A stretch of 64,000 nt of DNA. Source: Leptospira perolatii. Its GTDB lineage: Bacteria > Spirochaetota > Leptospiria > Leptospirales > Leptospiraceae. The notes below the pieces were generated by a model that worked only from the letters and a program-made list of their open reading frames with translations, did not search any database and was not told the DNA's origin. The translations under genes were made by a program, and so were the position numbers. This document shows, piece after piece, positions 48,496-58,500 of the stretch; position 1 is the stretch's first letter, and each line of letters begins with the position of its first letter. Location of the stretch: positions 1 through 64,000 of the forward strand of contig NZ_NPDZ01000011.1 in NCBI RefSeq assembly GCF_002811875.1, given 5' to 3'.

Positions 48496-49629
48496 ATGCA
48501 ACTCAGAGAATTCTTTATCGAGGATAGGTTAGAACGGTATCGGAAAAAGGCGGCTTGCAATTTGGGGGAAAGCGGGATTCGAAATCTCACCCTCAAAGAT
48601 TTAAGCGAGTCCATCGGCCTGGATCTAAACGAACTCGGAAATTTATCCTTAGAGGATTCGGAAAACAGAGGAAGTTACGAGTTAAGAAGAGAAGTGGCAT
48701 CTTTGTATTCCGGAGCAAGCCCGGATCAAGTTCTGATAACTACCGGAACCGGAGAAGCCTTGTTTATCAGCTTTGCAGCAATCTTGGAAAAGGGAGATTT
48801 GGTTTCTCTTTTTTGGCCTGCCTTTCAGGGTTTGTATGAGGTCCCTCGGTTTTTAGGATCTAGAATCCAAAAGGTAAGTCTTCTTTCTCAATTAAAATCC
48901 GAGTCTAACTTCTGCTTCGGAGAATACAATACGGATATGCTTTTCCGAAACTCTCCAAAACTAGTAATCTACAATCATCCCCACAACCCTACAGGAATTG
49001 TTCCTACTGCAGAAGATAAGAAAGCATTGCTTTTGCATTTGAAGAAATTTTCCGGATGGATTCTGTTTGATGAGCACTATAGATTTTTGGAAGGAAAAGA
49101 AGAATTAGGCTGGAGCGGATGGGGGACTTCCGAACGCGCAATTTGCACTGGCTCTGTCACAAAATGTTTCGGGGTCATGGGGCTAAGAATCGGTTGGTTA
49201 CTTGCTCCAAAGGAAGTGATCGAAAAGTCCAGATCGATCAAGGATTACCTTACACATACTGTATCTCCCATTTCGGAATACATTACGTTAAAGTTATTAA
49301 GGAATCGGTCCTTTCTGCAAAAGAAGGCCCAAGAAACGATACGAACCAATATCGAACTCTTTCAAGAATTCTGGCCTTCTTTGCCCGGAATAGAATCCTT
49401 TTCTCGCCCCAAAGGAGGAGTGGTCGGTTTTGCCAAACTAGCGAAAAAGATACGCTCCTCAGAATATTCCGATTATCTAATGGAGAATGCAGACGTATTC
49501 GTATTGCCTGGTTCCGATTTTGAAGAGGAGGGCTATCTTCGAATCGGATTCGGAGAGGATACGGAGCGATTCAGATCTGGATTGGATCGTTGGAAGAGCT
49601 TAGGTTCGCTGATCACTGATCTTTCGTAA
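48496..49629 (+). CDS. class I/II PLP-dependent aminotransferase
   Basis: The 377-residue enzyme has YELRREVASLYSG, TTGTGEALFISFAAIL, YNHPHNPTGIVPTAEDKK, the predicted PLP lysine in CTGSVTKCFGVMGLRIGWLLAPK near residue 223, and a C-terminal YLRIGFG with the carboxylate-binding arginine. The substrate is unknown; the pattern is of the 'aminotransferase class I/II, MalY/capreomycidine synthase-like' kind. The last 97 bases overlap an opposing gene (49533-50636). Confidence 0.88.
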   Translation: MQLREFFIEDRLERYRKKAACNLGESGIRNLTLKDLSESIGLDLNELGNLSLEDSENRGSYELRREVASLYSGASPDQVLITTGTGEALFISFAAILEKGDLVSLFWPAFQGLYEVPRFLGSRIQKVSLLSQLKSESNFCFGEYNTDMLFRNSPKLVIYNHPHNPTGIVPTAEDKKALLLHLKKFSGWILFDEHYRFLEGKEELGWSGWGTSERAICTGSVTKCFGVMGLRIGWLLAPKEVIEKSRSIKDYLTHTVSPISEYITLKLLRNRSFLQKKAQETIRTNIELFQEFWPSLPGIESFSRPKGGVVGFAKLAKKIRSSEYSDYLMENADVFVLPGSDFEEEGYLRIGFGEDTERFRSGLDRWKSLGSLITDLS

Positions 49630-50636
49630 AGTATCGCGTTTTCCATTTTTTCCCTGGGAGAATCTAACACCAGCTTGTGTTTCTTTTTTCCGACTTGCAC
49701 ATGAGGCGCGAGGTTTTGCTTTTCTATGTTCGCGTCCTGTTCGGAAGATGGTTTCCATCTCCAGTACAATTCTCTCAAACGGATTTCTAGAATGGATCCT
49801 AAAATATTCCATTCTAGTTCACCAGAGCGAAAGGTCATTTTTTGTCGAATCCTTGGGTCCAGGTGCTGTAATGTGGAAGGACTGGTCCAAACACCTAGTG
49901 GAAATTGGTACAGATTTTCCGGATCCATTTCAGATCCGTTTTGTACTCCATAGACCCAAGCCTCTGCACGATAGGCAAGATTCGGCTTAGGAAAAAAGTC
50001 CTCGTAGAGATTTCCGATCTGGTGGCTGCGAATTCTCATCACATAAAATTGGATCTTCCATTTACCGGGTGGGCCAAAGGGGACGACTCCTTCTGGAAGA
50101 CAGTCAGAAAAAAAATGGCTTTCTATATGGCTCTCCCAAACAAGCAGAGGAGAGATTGTCAGAGTAGATTCCATTGGAAACCAAGCTTCCCAAAAATAGG
50201 GCTTTGACCTAGGAGAAACTAAATGTGTTCGCGGAATCTTTTGTTTTTTTTCCTTTTCCGGATTGGTTCCTGCCGGGAATCCGTAGTTTGCAACCTCTCC
50301 CCCCGGGAGTTTTTTTCTCCAGGGTAAAAAAGAAAAAATTTGGGAAAATTTTGCCCATTGTAGTTTACGAAGCCTTCTTTTTCTTTTTGCGTTCGGAAAG
50401 ATTTGCTCTTCCTGGATTTCCATATAGGGAAAGGGGGGATTGTTTTCCGTCCAATCAGATGTTTCGACTTCCTTGCCGATAGGATAAATGGCTTCGGAAA
50501 CAGATTCACTTCTCAAGAAAGGAGAGAACCTTTTCGAAATTTGTACTTTAGATGCAAAAAATTTTACAGAAATTCGGAACCAAACCCGATGCAAGAAGGA
50601 TCTTAATCTGTCCCTGTAGTTCCGAAAGTGGTCCAT
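49533..50636 (-). CDS. unknown protein, tail-to-tail overlap with aminotransferase
   Basis: The 367-residue reading frame is the only long one across 49630-50636 and looks like real protein in the middle (FWEAWFPMESTLTISPLLVW, GKWKIQFYVMRIRSHQIGNL, YRAEAWVYGVQNGSEMDPEN). Residues 1-110 are basic and look poorly ordered. I recognise no family and no signal peptide or membrane helix. The last 32 codons are antisense to the conserved end of the aminotransferase gene, so the true end may be earlier or the overlap may be real. No clear ribosome site precedes the ATG. Confidence 0.6.
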   Translation of the reverse strand: MDHFRNYRDRLRSFLHRVWFRISVKFFASKVQISKRFSPFLRSESVSEAIYPIGKEVETSDWTENNPPFPYMEIQEEQIFPNAKRKRRLRKLQWAKFSQIFSFLPWRKKLPGGEVANYGFPAGTNPEKEKKQKIPRTHLVSPRSKPYFWEAWFPMESTLTISPLLVWESHIESHFFSDCLPEGVVPFGPPGKWKIQFYVMRIRSHQIGNLYEDFFPKPNLAYRAEAWVYGVQNGSEMDPENLYQFPLGVWTSPSTLQHLDPRIRQKMTFRSGELEWNILGSILEIRLRELYWRWKPSSEQDANIEKQNLAPHVQVGKKKHKLVLDSPREKMENAILYERSVISEPKLFQRSNPDLNRSVSSPNPIRR

Positions 50637-50690
50637 AGGTTGATAGATTTACCTAAGGGATGAGAGACGCAAGCTCATTGGGAGGCACCA

Positions 50691-51500
50691 TTGGGGAAAC
50701 TAGAGAAAAAGGGAAATTATATGGGAAGAGCAGCATTTGAGAACGATGAGTTCCTACATTCAGTGGATGCATTCCATTTACGGGTATTGGCGGAAATAAA
50801 TTATCCACAAGCCTTGTTTAAAGCAACCAAAATCAAGGATACGATATGTATCTTTGGTTCAGCCAGAATTCCTGGACCGGAAGAGATGGCCAAAAAAGAA
50901 AATACCAAAAAGAAACTATCTCCTCAAGAAGCTAGGATCTTGGATAAGCAAAAAGAATTGGTAAAATATTACCAGGACGCCTACGAGACCGCAAAATTAA
51001 TTACTCTATGGGGCCAGGAGATTTCTAACGGTGGAGATAGAAGGATGGCAGTTTGCACCGGCGGCGGACCTGGAATCATGGAAGCAGCAAACAAGGGAGC
51101 TACTGACGCTGGAGGGCCCAGCCTTGGCCTGAATATCCGACTTCCTTTCGAGCAAAGTTTGAACGCGTATGCAGACCCAGCCTTGAGCATAGAATTCCAC
51201 TATTTCTTCTTGAGAAAGCTTTGGTTCTTGAGACTTTCCAGAGGGATCGTGGTGTTTCCCGGAGGATACGGAACAGTGGACGAACTTTTTGAGACACTGA
51301 CTCTGATCCAAACCGGCAGAAACAATCTAAAGATCCCGGTCGTTCTCTACGGCAAAGAATTCTGGGACCAGATTTTTGACCTGGAAAAAATGAAGGAGTA
51401 CGGGTTGATCGATCCGTCTGACCTGGACTTGGTTACCTACTGCAATACCCCGCAAGAAGTGCTAAAGACACTGAAGGCGAAGGTCCCAATGGAAGAGTAG
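50691..51500 (+). CDS. LOG-family protein (TIGR00730-like, lysine decarboxylase motif)
   Basis: The 269-residue protein has FGSARIPGPEE near residue 50, CTGGGPGIMEAANKGATDAGG near residue 123 and FPGGYGTVDELFETLTLIQ near residue 192, the two motifs of the LOG nucleotide-monophosphate phosphoribohydrolase family. It likely cleaves a nucleoside monophosphate. TTG 50691 has GGAGG five bases upstream, while ATG 50721 has AAAGGG about ten bases upstream; I keep the former. The insert of charged residues after the first motif is an extension. Confidence 0.87.
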   Translation: MGKLEKKGNYMGRAAFENDEFLHSVDAFHLRVLAEINYPQALFKATKIKDTICIFGSARIPGPEEMAKKENTKKKLSPQEARILDKQKELVKYYQDAYETAKLITLWGQEISNGGDRRMAVCTGGGPGIMEAANKGATDAGGPSLGLNIRLPFEQSLNAYADPALSIEFHYFFLRKLWFLRLSRGIVVFPGGYGTVDELFETLTLIQTGRNNLKIPVVLYGKEFWDQIFDLEKMKEYGLIDPSDLDLVTYCNTPQEVLKTLKAKVPMEE

Positions 51501-51540
51501 AAAGAAATCCCTGAAATTCAGGCACCAGGAAGTTGAATTC

Positions 51541-51570
51541 TTGACAGACCTTTCTCCCGGAAAATTATGG
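51541..51570 (+). promoter_or_regulatory. possible promoter before rpmB with near-zero leader
   Basis: TTGACA (51541-51546) is followed after 18 bases by TTATGG (51565-51570). The implied transcription start near 51577 lies at the rpmB ATG (51578), and no ribosome site is visible. The -10 is poor, so this is tentative. Confidence 0.35.
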
Positions 51571-51577
51571 TCGCAAT

Positions 51578-51859
51578 ATGGCCAGAAAATGTGTCGTTAC
51601 CGGTCGCGGAACAGTCGCTGGGAACAATGTTTCTCACTCTCACCTGAAAACCCGTAGAACCTGGAAACTCAACCTAATCAAAAAGCGGATTTTCTTAGAA
51701 GATGAGAACCGCTGGGTGACTGTGAGGATCTCTACCAGAGCTCTCCGCACTCTCAGAAAAAAAGGAATTAAAGCCGCGATCAAAGACAACGGCGGATCTT
51801 TACAATCTCTTGCCCCGAAAAAATACGTCGGAATCCAAAGACAGGCAAAGAAAGCCTGA
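51578..51859 (+). CDS. rpmB: 50S ribosomal protein L28
   Basis: The 93-residue basic protein has the L28 opening [20 protein letters not shown] and the block [17 protein letters not shown], then [18 protein letters not shown]. It belongs to the large ribosomal subunit. The frame of nth opens inside its last 50 bases. Confidence 0.96.
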   Translation: MARKCVVTGRGTVAGNNVSHSHLKTRRTWKLNLIKKRIFLEDENRWVTVRISTRALRTLRKKGIKAAIKDNGGSLQSLAPKKYVGIQRQAKKA

Positions 51860-52532
51860 GTTTGTTCCGACTCGCCAATACGTATCCCGAGTCTTCTCTC
51901 TTTTAAAGGGAGAATTCGGGGCCGTCAGATCTCCCTTACATTACAAAAAAGACTACGAGTTCGCGATCTCGGTGATCCTATCCGCGCAGTGCACGGACGA
52001 AAGGGTCAACCAAGTTGCGCCGGTTTTGTTTTCTCGATTTCCGACACTGGAATCGATCGCAAATGCGGAACCGAAGAAAATAGAAGAAATCATATTTCCA
52101 ACCGGCTTCTATCGAAATAAGACGAAATCGATCCTGGGGTTTTCTAAGCGATTATTAGAAGATTATAATGGAAAATTACCTGAATCTATGGAAGAGCTGA
52201 CCGGATTGCCAGGCATCGGCAGAAAGACTGCCAACGTAATATTAAACGAAATTCATGGGATTTCTCAGGGATTTGTAGTGGATACACACGTCAAAAGGGT
52301 TTCCGTTAAATTAGGACTCACTGAGAACACGGATCCGGTTAAGGTAGAAAAAGATCTGCTAAGAATTGTTCCTTCCGCTTACTGGATGGACTTGTCATTA
52401 TATCTGATTTTCCTAGGAAGAAAATGGTGCAAGGCTCATAAGACCTTTTGCAACGAATGCGTATTAAAGGATCTTTGTCCGTCCTCCTCGACAGAATCAG
52501 CTCAAAGAAATACCAAAAAGGGGAAGAGATGA
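51810..52532 (+). CDS. nth: endonuclease III
   Basis: This DNA glycosylase/AP lyase removes oxidised pyrimidines. It has [14 protein letters not shown], the helix-hairpin-helix [13 protein letters not shown] with the catalytic lysine, VDTHVKRVS with the catalytic aspartate, and an iron-sulfur cluster site C-x6-C-x2-C-x5-C near the end ([17 protein letters not shown]). The only in-frame initiation codon before the conserved part is the TTG at 51810, which lies inside rpmB, giving a 50-base overlap and a 240-residue product. The stop overlaps the next start (ATGATG). Confidence 0.92.
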   Translation: MPRKNTSESKDRQRKPEFVPTRQYVSRVFSLLKGEFGAVRSPLHYKKDYEFAISVILSAQCTDERVNQVAPVLFSRFPTLESIANAEPKKIEEIIFPTGFYRNKTKSILGFSKRLLEDYNGKLPESMEELTGLPGIGRKTANVILNEIHGISQGFVVDTHVKRVSVKLGLTENTDPVKVEKDLLRIVPSAYWMDLSLYLIFLGRKWCKAHKTFCNECVLKDLCPSSSTESAQRNTKKGKR

Positions 52533-52957
52533 TGGAAGAAAGTCCTCTGGAAAAAAAATTAGAAGGCATGGAATTGTCCACGCAGCATATCGTCATGTCT
52601 CGTGATCTGAATCAGCACGGATTCTTGTTCGGTGGGCAAATGCTCGCCTGGATCGACGAAGGATGTGCAATGTATGTAATGGAAAAAATTCATTACAGCA
52701 ATATAGTTACAGTAAGTATGGACGATGTAGTTTTTAAGAGCCCGGGATTGTTGGGCGAGATCATTCAGATTTATTCCAAAATAGAGAAGGTCGGAAAAAG
52801 CTCGATTACCATTCGGAACTCCTCTGTGACCAAGAGTCAAAAGACTAAACACGTGAGAGAAATCATAGATTGCAGGATCACCTACGTTTGCCTGGACGAC
52901 CAAGGTAAGCCATTTCCGTACTTTGGTGGTTTTGACGTAAGTAAGCTTATTAGCTAA
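52529..52957 (+). CDS. acyl-CoA thioesterase, hotdog fold
   Basis: The 142-residue protein has NQHGFLFGGQMLAWIDEGCAM, the YciA/BACH-type hotdog signature, followed by VTVSMDDVVFKSPGLLGEI. It hydrolyses acyl-CoA esters; chain length is not predictable here. ATG 52529 overlaps the nth stop by four bases and has GGGGA just upstream; the in-frame ATG at 52448 is inside nth and is rejected. The neighbour downstream is a release-factor-like gene. Confidence 0.9.
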   Translation: MMEESPLEKKLEGMELSTQHIVMSRDLNQHGFLFGGQMLAWIDEGCAMYVMEKIHYSNIVTVSMDDVVFKSPGLLGEIIQIYSKIEKVGKSSITIRNSSVTKSQKTKHVREIIDCRITYVCLDDQGKPFPYFGGFDVSKLIS

Positions 52958-52971
52958 ACTGAATATAGATC

Positions 52972-53385
52972 ATGTCGTTTCGATTTCCAGTTTCTCCCGA
53001 AAAGCAGAATTCTCTAATCTCTAGAATGCTTGCTCTAGGAATTCAGGAATCTGACCTAGAAGAAACTTTTACTCGGAGCGGTGGAAAGGGCGGGCAGAAC
53101 GTGAACAAGGTTTCGACCGCGGTCAGACTTTTGCACATTCCTTCTGGTGTAGAAATCAAATGTTCGATTCACAGAACCCAAGGACTGAACCGTTATAAGG
53201 CGCGTGTACTACTTTGTGAGAAACTCGAAGAAAAAGAGAGAGCCTTGTCGAAAATAGAAGATCCAGAGCACGCCAAGATTCGAAAGGCAAAAGCAGACAA
53301 AGCTAGAAAAGTAAAACGGAAGGCGGCTTCCTTGGCAGCTCGAAAACCGGAAAAAGGACCGAAGCAAGAGGAAGATTGGGAGTAG
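52972..53385 (+). CDS. GGQ-domain peptidyl-tRNA hydrolase/release factor-like protein
   Basis: The 137-residue protein has the motif RSGGKGGQNVNKVSTAVRL with the catalytic GGQ, followed by HRTQGLNRYKARVLLCEKL and a lysine/arginine-rich tail (RKAKADKARKVKRKA). This is the layout of the ArfB/RF-like stalled-ribosome rescue factors, which lack the codon-recognition domain. The basic tail would bind the mRNA channel. The start is 14 bases after the thioesterase stop. Confidence 0.88.
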   Translation: MSFRFPVSPEKQNSLISRMLALGIQESDLEETFTRSGGKGGQNVNKVSTAVRLLHIPSGVEIKCSIHRTQGLNRYKARVLLCEKLEEKERALSKIEDPEHAKIRKAKADKARKVKRKAASLAARKPEKGPKQEEDWE

Positions 53386-53401
53386 TTTCAAACCAATAGA
53401 A

Positions 53402-53555
53402 CGTGTAGGACCTCCTACACGGGAATCACCTGCAAAATGGGTTGTAAAAAATCCGCTTTTGTGGCACGCGTGACGAAACGTCGCGGAGGGGTTTCCCACC
53501 ACCGGCCCCCCACCCAGGGCCCCGGGCGGGGCGCACCAAAAGTAGGAACTCCTAC
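53402..53555. repeat. GC-rich palindromic intergenic element
   Basis: The gap between the GGQ gene and uvrC is bounded by two related interrupted palindromes. At 53402-53421 there is a nine-base stem CGTGTAGGA/TCCTACACG around CC; at 53542-53555 there is GTAGGA/TCCTAC around AC. Between them the sequence turns GC-rich with homopolymer-like G and C runs (53486-53534) and several possible short hairpins. The base composition differs sharply from neighbouring genes. It may act as a terminator for the operon or be a small dispersed repeat; no open frame fits it. Confidence 0.6.
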
Positions 53556-53622
53556 GTCAATCGATCAAATTTGTGTATGACTCCAAAGTCCAATCTAGTA
53601 CAGATAAATGCAGCTAAAGTAA

Positions 53623-55464
53623 ATGTCAGAAGTACTCAATCACACTCTAATCGTTGAAAAAATAAAAAACCTGACCGGATCACCAGGGTGCTACCTCTGG
53701 AAAAACCAGGAGGGTGAGATCATCTATGTCGGAAAGGCGAAGGAACTAGACAAAAGGATCCGCAGCTATTTAAAAACGACTCACCCCGACTTAAAAACCC
53801 AGTGTCTGAGAAGGGAAATTTTTGATCTAGACTGGATTGCCACTTCTACTGAGAGAGAAGCTTTGATACTCGAAGCGACTCTGATCAAAAAGCACACTCC
53901 TAGATTTAACGTCAGATTAAAGGACGATAAAAAGTACCCGTATCTTTGCGTCTCCTTTTCAGAGCCGTATCCGATGATTTATGTGACTCGAACTCTAAAG
54001 GACAACGGAGATCGGTACTTCGGTCCGTATACGGATGTCAAAACTACTAGAGAAACCTTAGATATCATTCATAGAATCTTCCCGATTCGAAAGACCGTGC
54101 AAAGTTTGCCTTTGCCAAGGCCCAGGAGGCCCTGTCTCAACTTCCATATGGGAAGGTGCTTGGGACCCTGCCAAGGGAATGTTCCGGAAGACGAATATAA
54201 CGTAATCGTAAATCAGATTGTACAGTTTTTGGAAGGGAAAAAGGAAGCTCTTATCACCGAGTTGACCAAAAGGATGGCCGAGAATTCCGAGAACATGGAA
54301 TATGAAAAAGCCGCCAGATACAGGGATATGCTCGAGAAGCTGCAGAAATTCAGACAAAAACAGACTGTGGTTAGCTTGGAAGGTGGCGACGAGGATGTAG
54401 TTGCATTCGCCAGAAAGCAGGATGAAGGCCAAGTCATCGTGATGGAAGTGAGAGGGGGAATGCTGGATAACAAGAAATCCTTTCCGATCCAGGGTGTGGA
54501 AAATTCCTCAGACGAAGAAATACTCACTTCGTTTTTCAGAGATTATTATATGAATGCGAGCCTGATTCCCGCTTCGATCTTAATGGCATCCTCTGTGAAG
54601 GACGAAGCAGATGCAATCCTGGACTTTTTGCAGGAAAAAACAGGGTTTAGGCCAAAGCTAAAATTTCCTAGAATGGGAGAAAAAAGATCCTTACTCAAAA
54701 TCGCCGAGAAGAACGCGGAACTAAGTCTTACAGAACGATTGCTTGCGACTCAGTACAAAGACCAGACACCAGCGCTCAAAGAAATCCAGGAACTTTTTCA
54801 TCTCAAGGAACCACCTCATATTATTGAATGTTATGATATTTCGCACTTTCAGGGATCTCAGCCTGTAGCGAGCGGTGTGATGTTTGTAGAGGGAAAGCCT
54901 TTCAAACAAGGTTACAGAAAATATAATATTCGAGGTTATGAAGGAATCAATGACCCCGGAATGATGCACGAGGTGATTGCTCGAAGATTGCAAAGAATCA
55001 CAAATGAGGAGTTAACTGTTCCGGACCTAATAGTAATCGACGGAGGTTATACTCAACTCACCAAAGCCTGCGAAGCGGCATTAGAGGCAGGTTTAAATAA
55101 ACTTCCGATGGTCGGATTGGCTAAGAAGCGCGAAGAAATCTATTTTCCTGGAGAAACGAATCCTTATACTTTCGATATGAATTCACCCGGAATGAAGCTT
55201 TTGCGTAGGATCAGGGACGAAGCCCACAGATTTGGAGTGGAACACCATCGTTCTAGACGGAACCGAGCTGCCTTGAATTCACTGATCCAGGATGTTTCCG
55301 ATATTGGATTAAAAAGGAGTAAATTACTACTTCGCGCTTTCTCTGGGAAAAAGAAAATCGAAGAGGCAAGCATAGAGGAGTTGAAGCAAGTTTCTGGAAT
55401 AGGTGCTTCCCTGGCAGAAAGAATTCATTCCCATTTCAAACAAAGGACCTCTAAACCAGAATAA
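53623..55464 (+). CDS. uvrC: excinuclease ABC subunit C
   Basis: The 613-residue nuclease makes the incisions in nucleotide excision repair. It has the N-terminal GIY-YIG domain ([18 protein letters not shown] near residue 18), the UvrB-binding segment [18 protein letters not shown] near residue 225, the RNase H-like domain with [20 protein letters not shown] and VIDGG, and C-terminal helix-hairpin-helix pairs ([12 protein letters not shown]). Full length is present. Confidence 0.97.
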   Translation: MSEVLNHTLIVEKIKNLTGSPGCYLWKNQEGEIIYVGKAKELDKRIRSYLKTTHPDLKTQCLRREIFDLDWIATSTEREALILEATLIKKHTPRFNVRLKDDKKYPYLCVSFSEPYPMIYVTRTLKDNGDRYFGPYTDVKTTRETLDIIHRIFPIRKTVQSLPLPRPRRPCLNFHMGRCLGPCQGNVPEDEYNVIVNQIVQFLEGKKEALITELTKRMAENSENMEYEKAARYRDMLEKLQKFRQKQTVVSLEGGDEDVVAFARKQDEGQVIVMEVRGGMLDNKKSFPIQGVENSSDEEILTSFFRDYYMNASLIPASILMASSVKDEADAILDFLQEKTGFRPKLKFPRMGEKRSLLKIAEKNAELSLTERLLATQYKDQTPALKEIQELFHLKEPPHIIECYDISHFQGSQPVASGVMFVEGKPFKQGYRKYNIRGYEGINDPGMMHEVIARRLQRITNEELTVPDLIVIDGGYTQLTKACEAALEAGLNKLPMVGLAKKREEIYFPGETNPYTFDMNSPGMKLLRRIRDEAHRFGVEHHRSRRNRAALNSLIQDVSDIGLKRSKLLLRAFSGKKKIEEASIEELKQVSGIGASLAERIHSHFKQRTSKPE

Positions 55465-55512
55465 TTTTATCGCACACCTCTACTTTTTCTACTCGAGAAA
55501 GTGGAGGTGAAT

Positions 55513-58500
55513 GTGAACCAGAAAGCCAATATCCACGATACCATTTCGTTTTTCACATTTCGTTGTATATTTATCCTACAGATTTTTCTAATATGCGCGC
55601 GGTGCCATTCTAACTCTAAGCAGAACTGGTGGAAAGTTTCCGAGATCCCAGAATTTCATGTGGAATATGATCTGGAATCAATCGATCCTAAGAGCTTCGA
55701 TCTGCCTCCCGACTACAATCCTAGGATTACGATTTCGGAAGGAGCAACCTGCATTGTTTCTTCTGAAATATCCCGCTTAAGGGCATCGGTTTGCTCACCA
55801 GACCCTGATCAAGCATTCAAAGAAGTGGTCAGCAGATACTGGATTGCATGGAAGGAAGCCACCTTGCTTCCGGAAGAAATCTTGTCGAGTAATGGGATAG
55901 GCCACTGGGGCTTGATAGGCACCTACAGCTCAGCCGCTTTAAAAAAACTAGTTTCAGAAAGTAACTTCTACTTAATCGGAAGCAAGAATTCTGATTTGGG
56001 AGAAAAGGAGAGCGCTACCTTTAGGCTAGGCAGAAATTCATTTGCTCGGACAAATTCCTTTGGAAGTTTCAGCATATTTAAATTACCTAATGCTAATTTT
56101 ATTTTAGTATTCCCACCAAGAGATATCAACGGTTCGGAAATCTTTTTAGCGATACAAGTAAACGCTACCTATTCGAATACTGTGGAAGATGCATTGTTCG
56201 GGATTGAAAAGAGGAATCAAAACGCAGTTGATCATTGTGCGCCAGGGCTTCCCGAGATAACAGAAATCTTTGGAGAACCAGAGTCTGAATTAGGTAGATG
56301 GATAGAAGTAAGGAATCGGTCGGAGAATTTCCTTTGCGAGAAGGATCTATTTCTGGAGGTATTCGGGCAAAGATATGAATTGCCTCCTACTATTGGATTC
56401 TTTCTTCCAAATGAAACCAGAGTGTACTCAGAAGAAAACTCCAAATTAGAGGGGGTGAATCTAAAGATCCGATGGGGTGACTTGAAGAGAGAAGGAAAGA
56501 TTCGGATGATCTATCAGAATCTTACTTCTGAATTAGATTTACCGGGGAGCGAGTTCAAATTTCAGGAAAAGTATGTTTCTTGGAAGCATGGATTTTCGGA
56601 CTGTTCTTATTTGCCTCTTACTGGATATCTGCCTCCGAGTTTCTGTATGGATCCCGGAATGGAGCTTAGGAAAACCGGAGAAATTGTTTCCAATCTGGAT
56701 TTTTGCCATTCCAAAGATTTTATATTAGAAGAACTGAATGCAACTGGACTTTATCAGGTTCAGACTTTGAGAGCTGATCGAAAATTTTTGGACTTGGAAT
56801 ATACCGGGTTCGCTTCTTGTATTCCTTCCAATCTAAGTGTAGTCTGGGGAACAGAGGAGATTCCGATTCAGATTTCCAAAAAGACTTTGGTGCCTGGGGA
56901 CATTCTTAGTCTAGGTGCTCTTCCTTTTTTGTTCGGTTCAGATACTTTTTCCTATGGGAATCTGGAAGGAGGAAAGTATTCAGAAAAAATCTTTCTGAAA
57001 CAGAATCTTCACTCTGAAATTACAGAACTTTGGAGTGGAAGTACGAGTACGAATGCTGGCATTCCAATTGGGGTTTCTACAGATCACACTTTCGGTCATA
57101 CTGTATCGATCACATGGAAGGATCGGATTCCGATTTTTCACCCGGAGATTCCATCCGTTCTTCCCGAAAATTATTCTCCAAAACACAGGGTTTCTCCTGG
57201 GCAGAAATTCAAGGAATTGCCTACCAAAAATGAAATGTTTGGAAGGCCCAAATTTTCGGAGGTCTCTTGGATGGGTTCTTACAAAGGAACCGAGTCCGTA
57301 TTAAATGATAGATTCATAGAATTAAAATTGGAGGAAGGAGCTGAAGAATCTTTAGAAAGCATTTATCTGGAAGTGTACCAAGATTCAAAACTTTTGAAAT
57401 CCTGGTATTTCCCTCTGGAAAAAGGATTCACTGTACTAAGTTCTAATTCACTTTCCTGCTTTTTACAGATTCCTTCTTGGAAAATCCCGGGCTTCATTTT
57501 GCCCTCTACCGGGAAAGTTACTCTGCTTCTAAAAGATCCGATTTCGGGGAAAGTTCTGGACCAGTTCTCGTACGATTCTTCCGGGCCTGGTCGAAATGAC
57601 ACTTCTACAAAGGTACGTAAATCTGCGGCTTTGAGTCTTGCGGCGCCAGGGATTTCTGTATGGAGAGAAAGCGAATACTGGAATCTCTCCTTCAATCGGT
57701 CGGAAGAATGCGCAAATACTCATGCAAGTCCAAACGATTCGAATCATTTTTCCACTTACTTACATAAACAAGATGGAATGATTTATTGGGTTTCCTCTGC
57801 GTTTTCGAATTCGGTAGAATTCTCTCGGATCAGAGGTTATTTTCCTTGGTCCGAAACCGGAGGTGTTTCTAGCGATTGGTTGGAATTGCCTTTCGGTTCT
57901 TATCATCCGAGAGAATTATTTTCCATTCTAGAAATTCCGTTCGAAGGATCTTCCCTTCTATATTTGGACTCAGGATCTGAAAGCGTGCAGATCCGCAGAT
58001 CCAGTCTGAAAATCAAAGCATTGCAACCTAATCCAATTATTTCTAGTAATGAATGGGTACTGATCTGCAACGAAGGAGTAATCCCTGAGTCTATCGATTC
58101 ACTCTATCTTTTTGATACAAGCTCTGAGGATAAGATTGTTCCTTTCCGTACTAGATTTCCTTCGCAAGTTCCTTCGATTACGGGCGCTTCGCCGGAAAAC
58201 GGATGGGAACTAAGCTCCTCCTGGTTAGCAGGTCAAGAATGCGGGTACGTTTTGAGTCCGGGATTTGTAAACGCTACCTTACCTTGGACTGATTCTCGCC
58301 ATAGAAATATATTTTCGATCGCGAGCACTAGTTCGATTGGAAATGGATTGGCTTCCGATGAACCGGTCGACCTATTTCGAAAGACAGAGAGTTCAAAAAT
58401 ACTACTACATTCTTATGGAAATCGATATTCTACCTCCCCATTTTCTATTTCTGTAAGTAAAGGAGAGATACCAGTTCTAAAATCGGAGAAGGACGGAGAC

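Noticed and set aside
52448..52528. Upstream ATG of the thioesterase gene
   Set aside because: It is inside nth and encodes no hotdog sequence; ATG 52529 has a ribosome site and a four-base overlap.
53209..53502. Minus-strand frame across the GGQ gene end and the palindromic gap
   Set aside because: It is a shadow of the release-factor-like gene and crosses the GC-rich element; there is no family pattern and no ribosome site.
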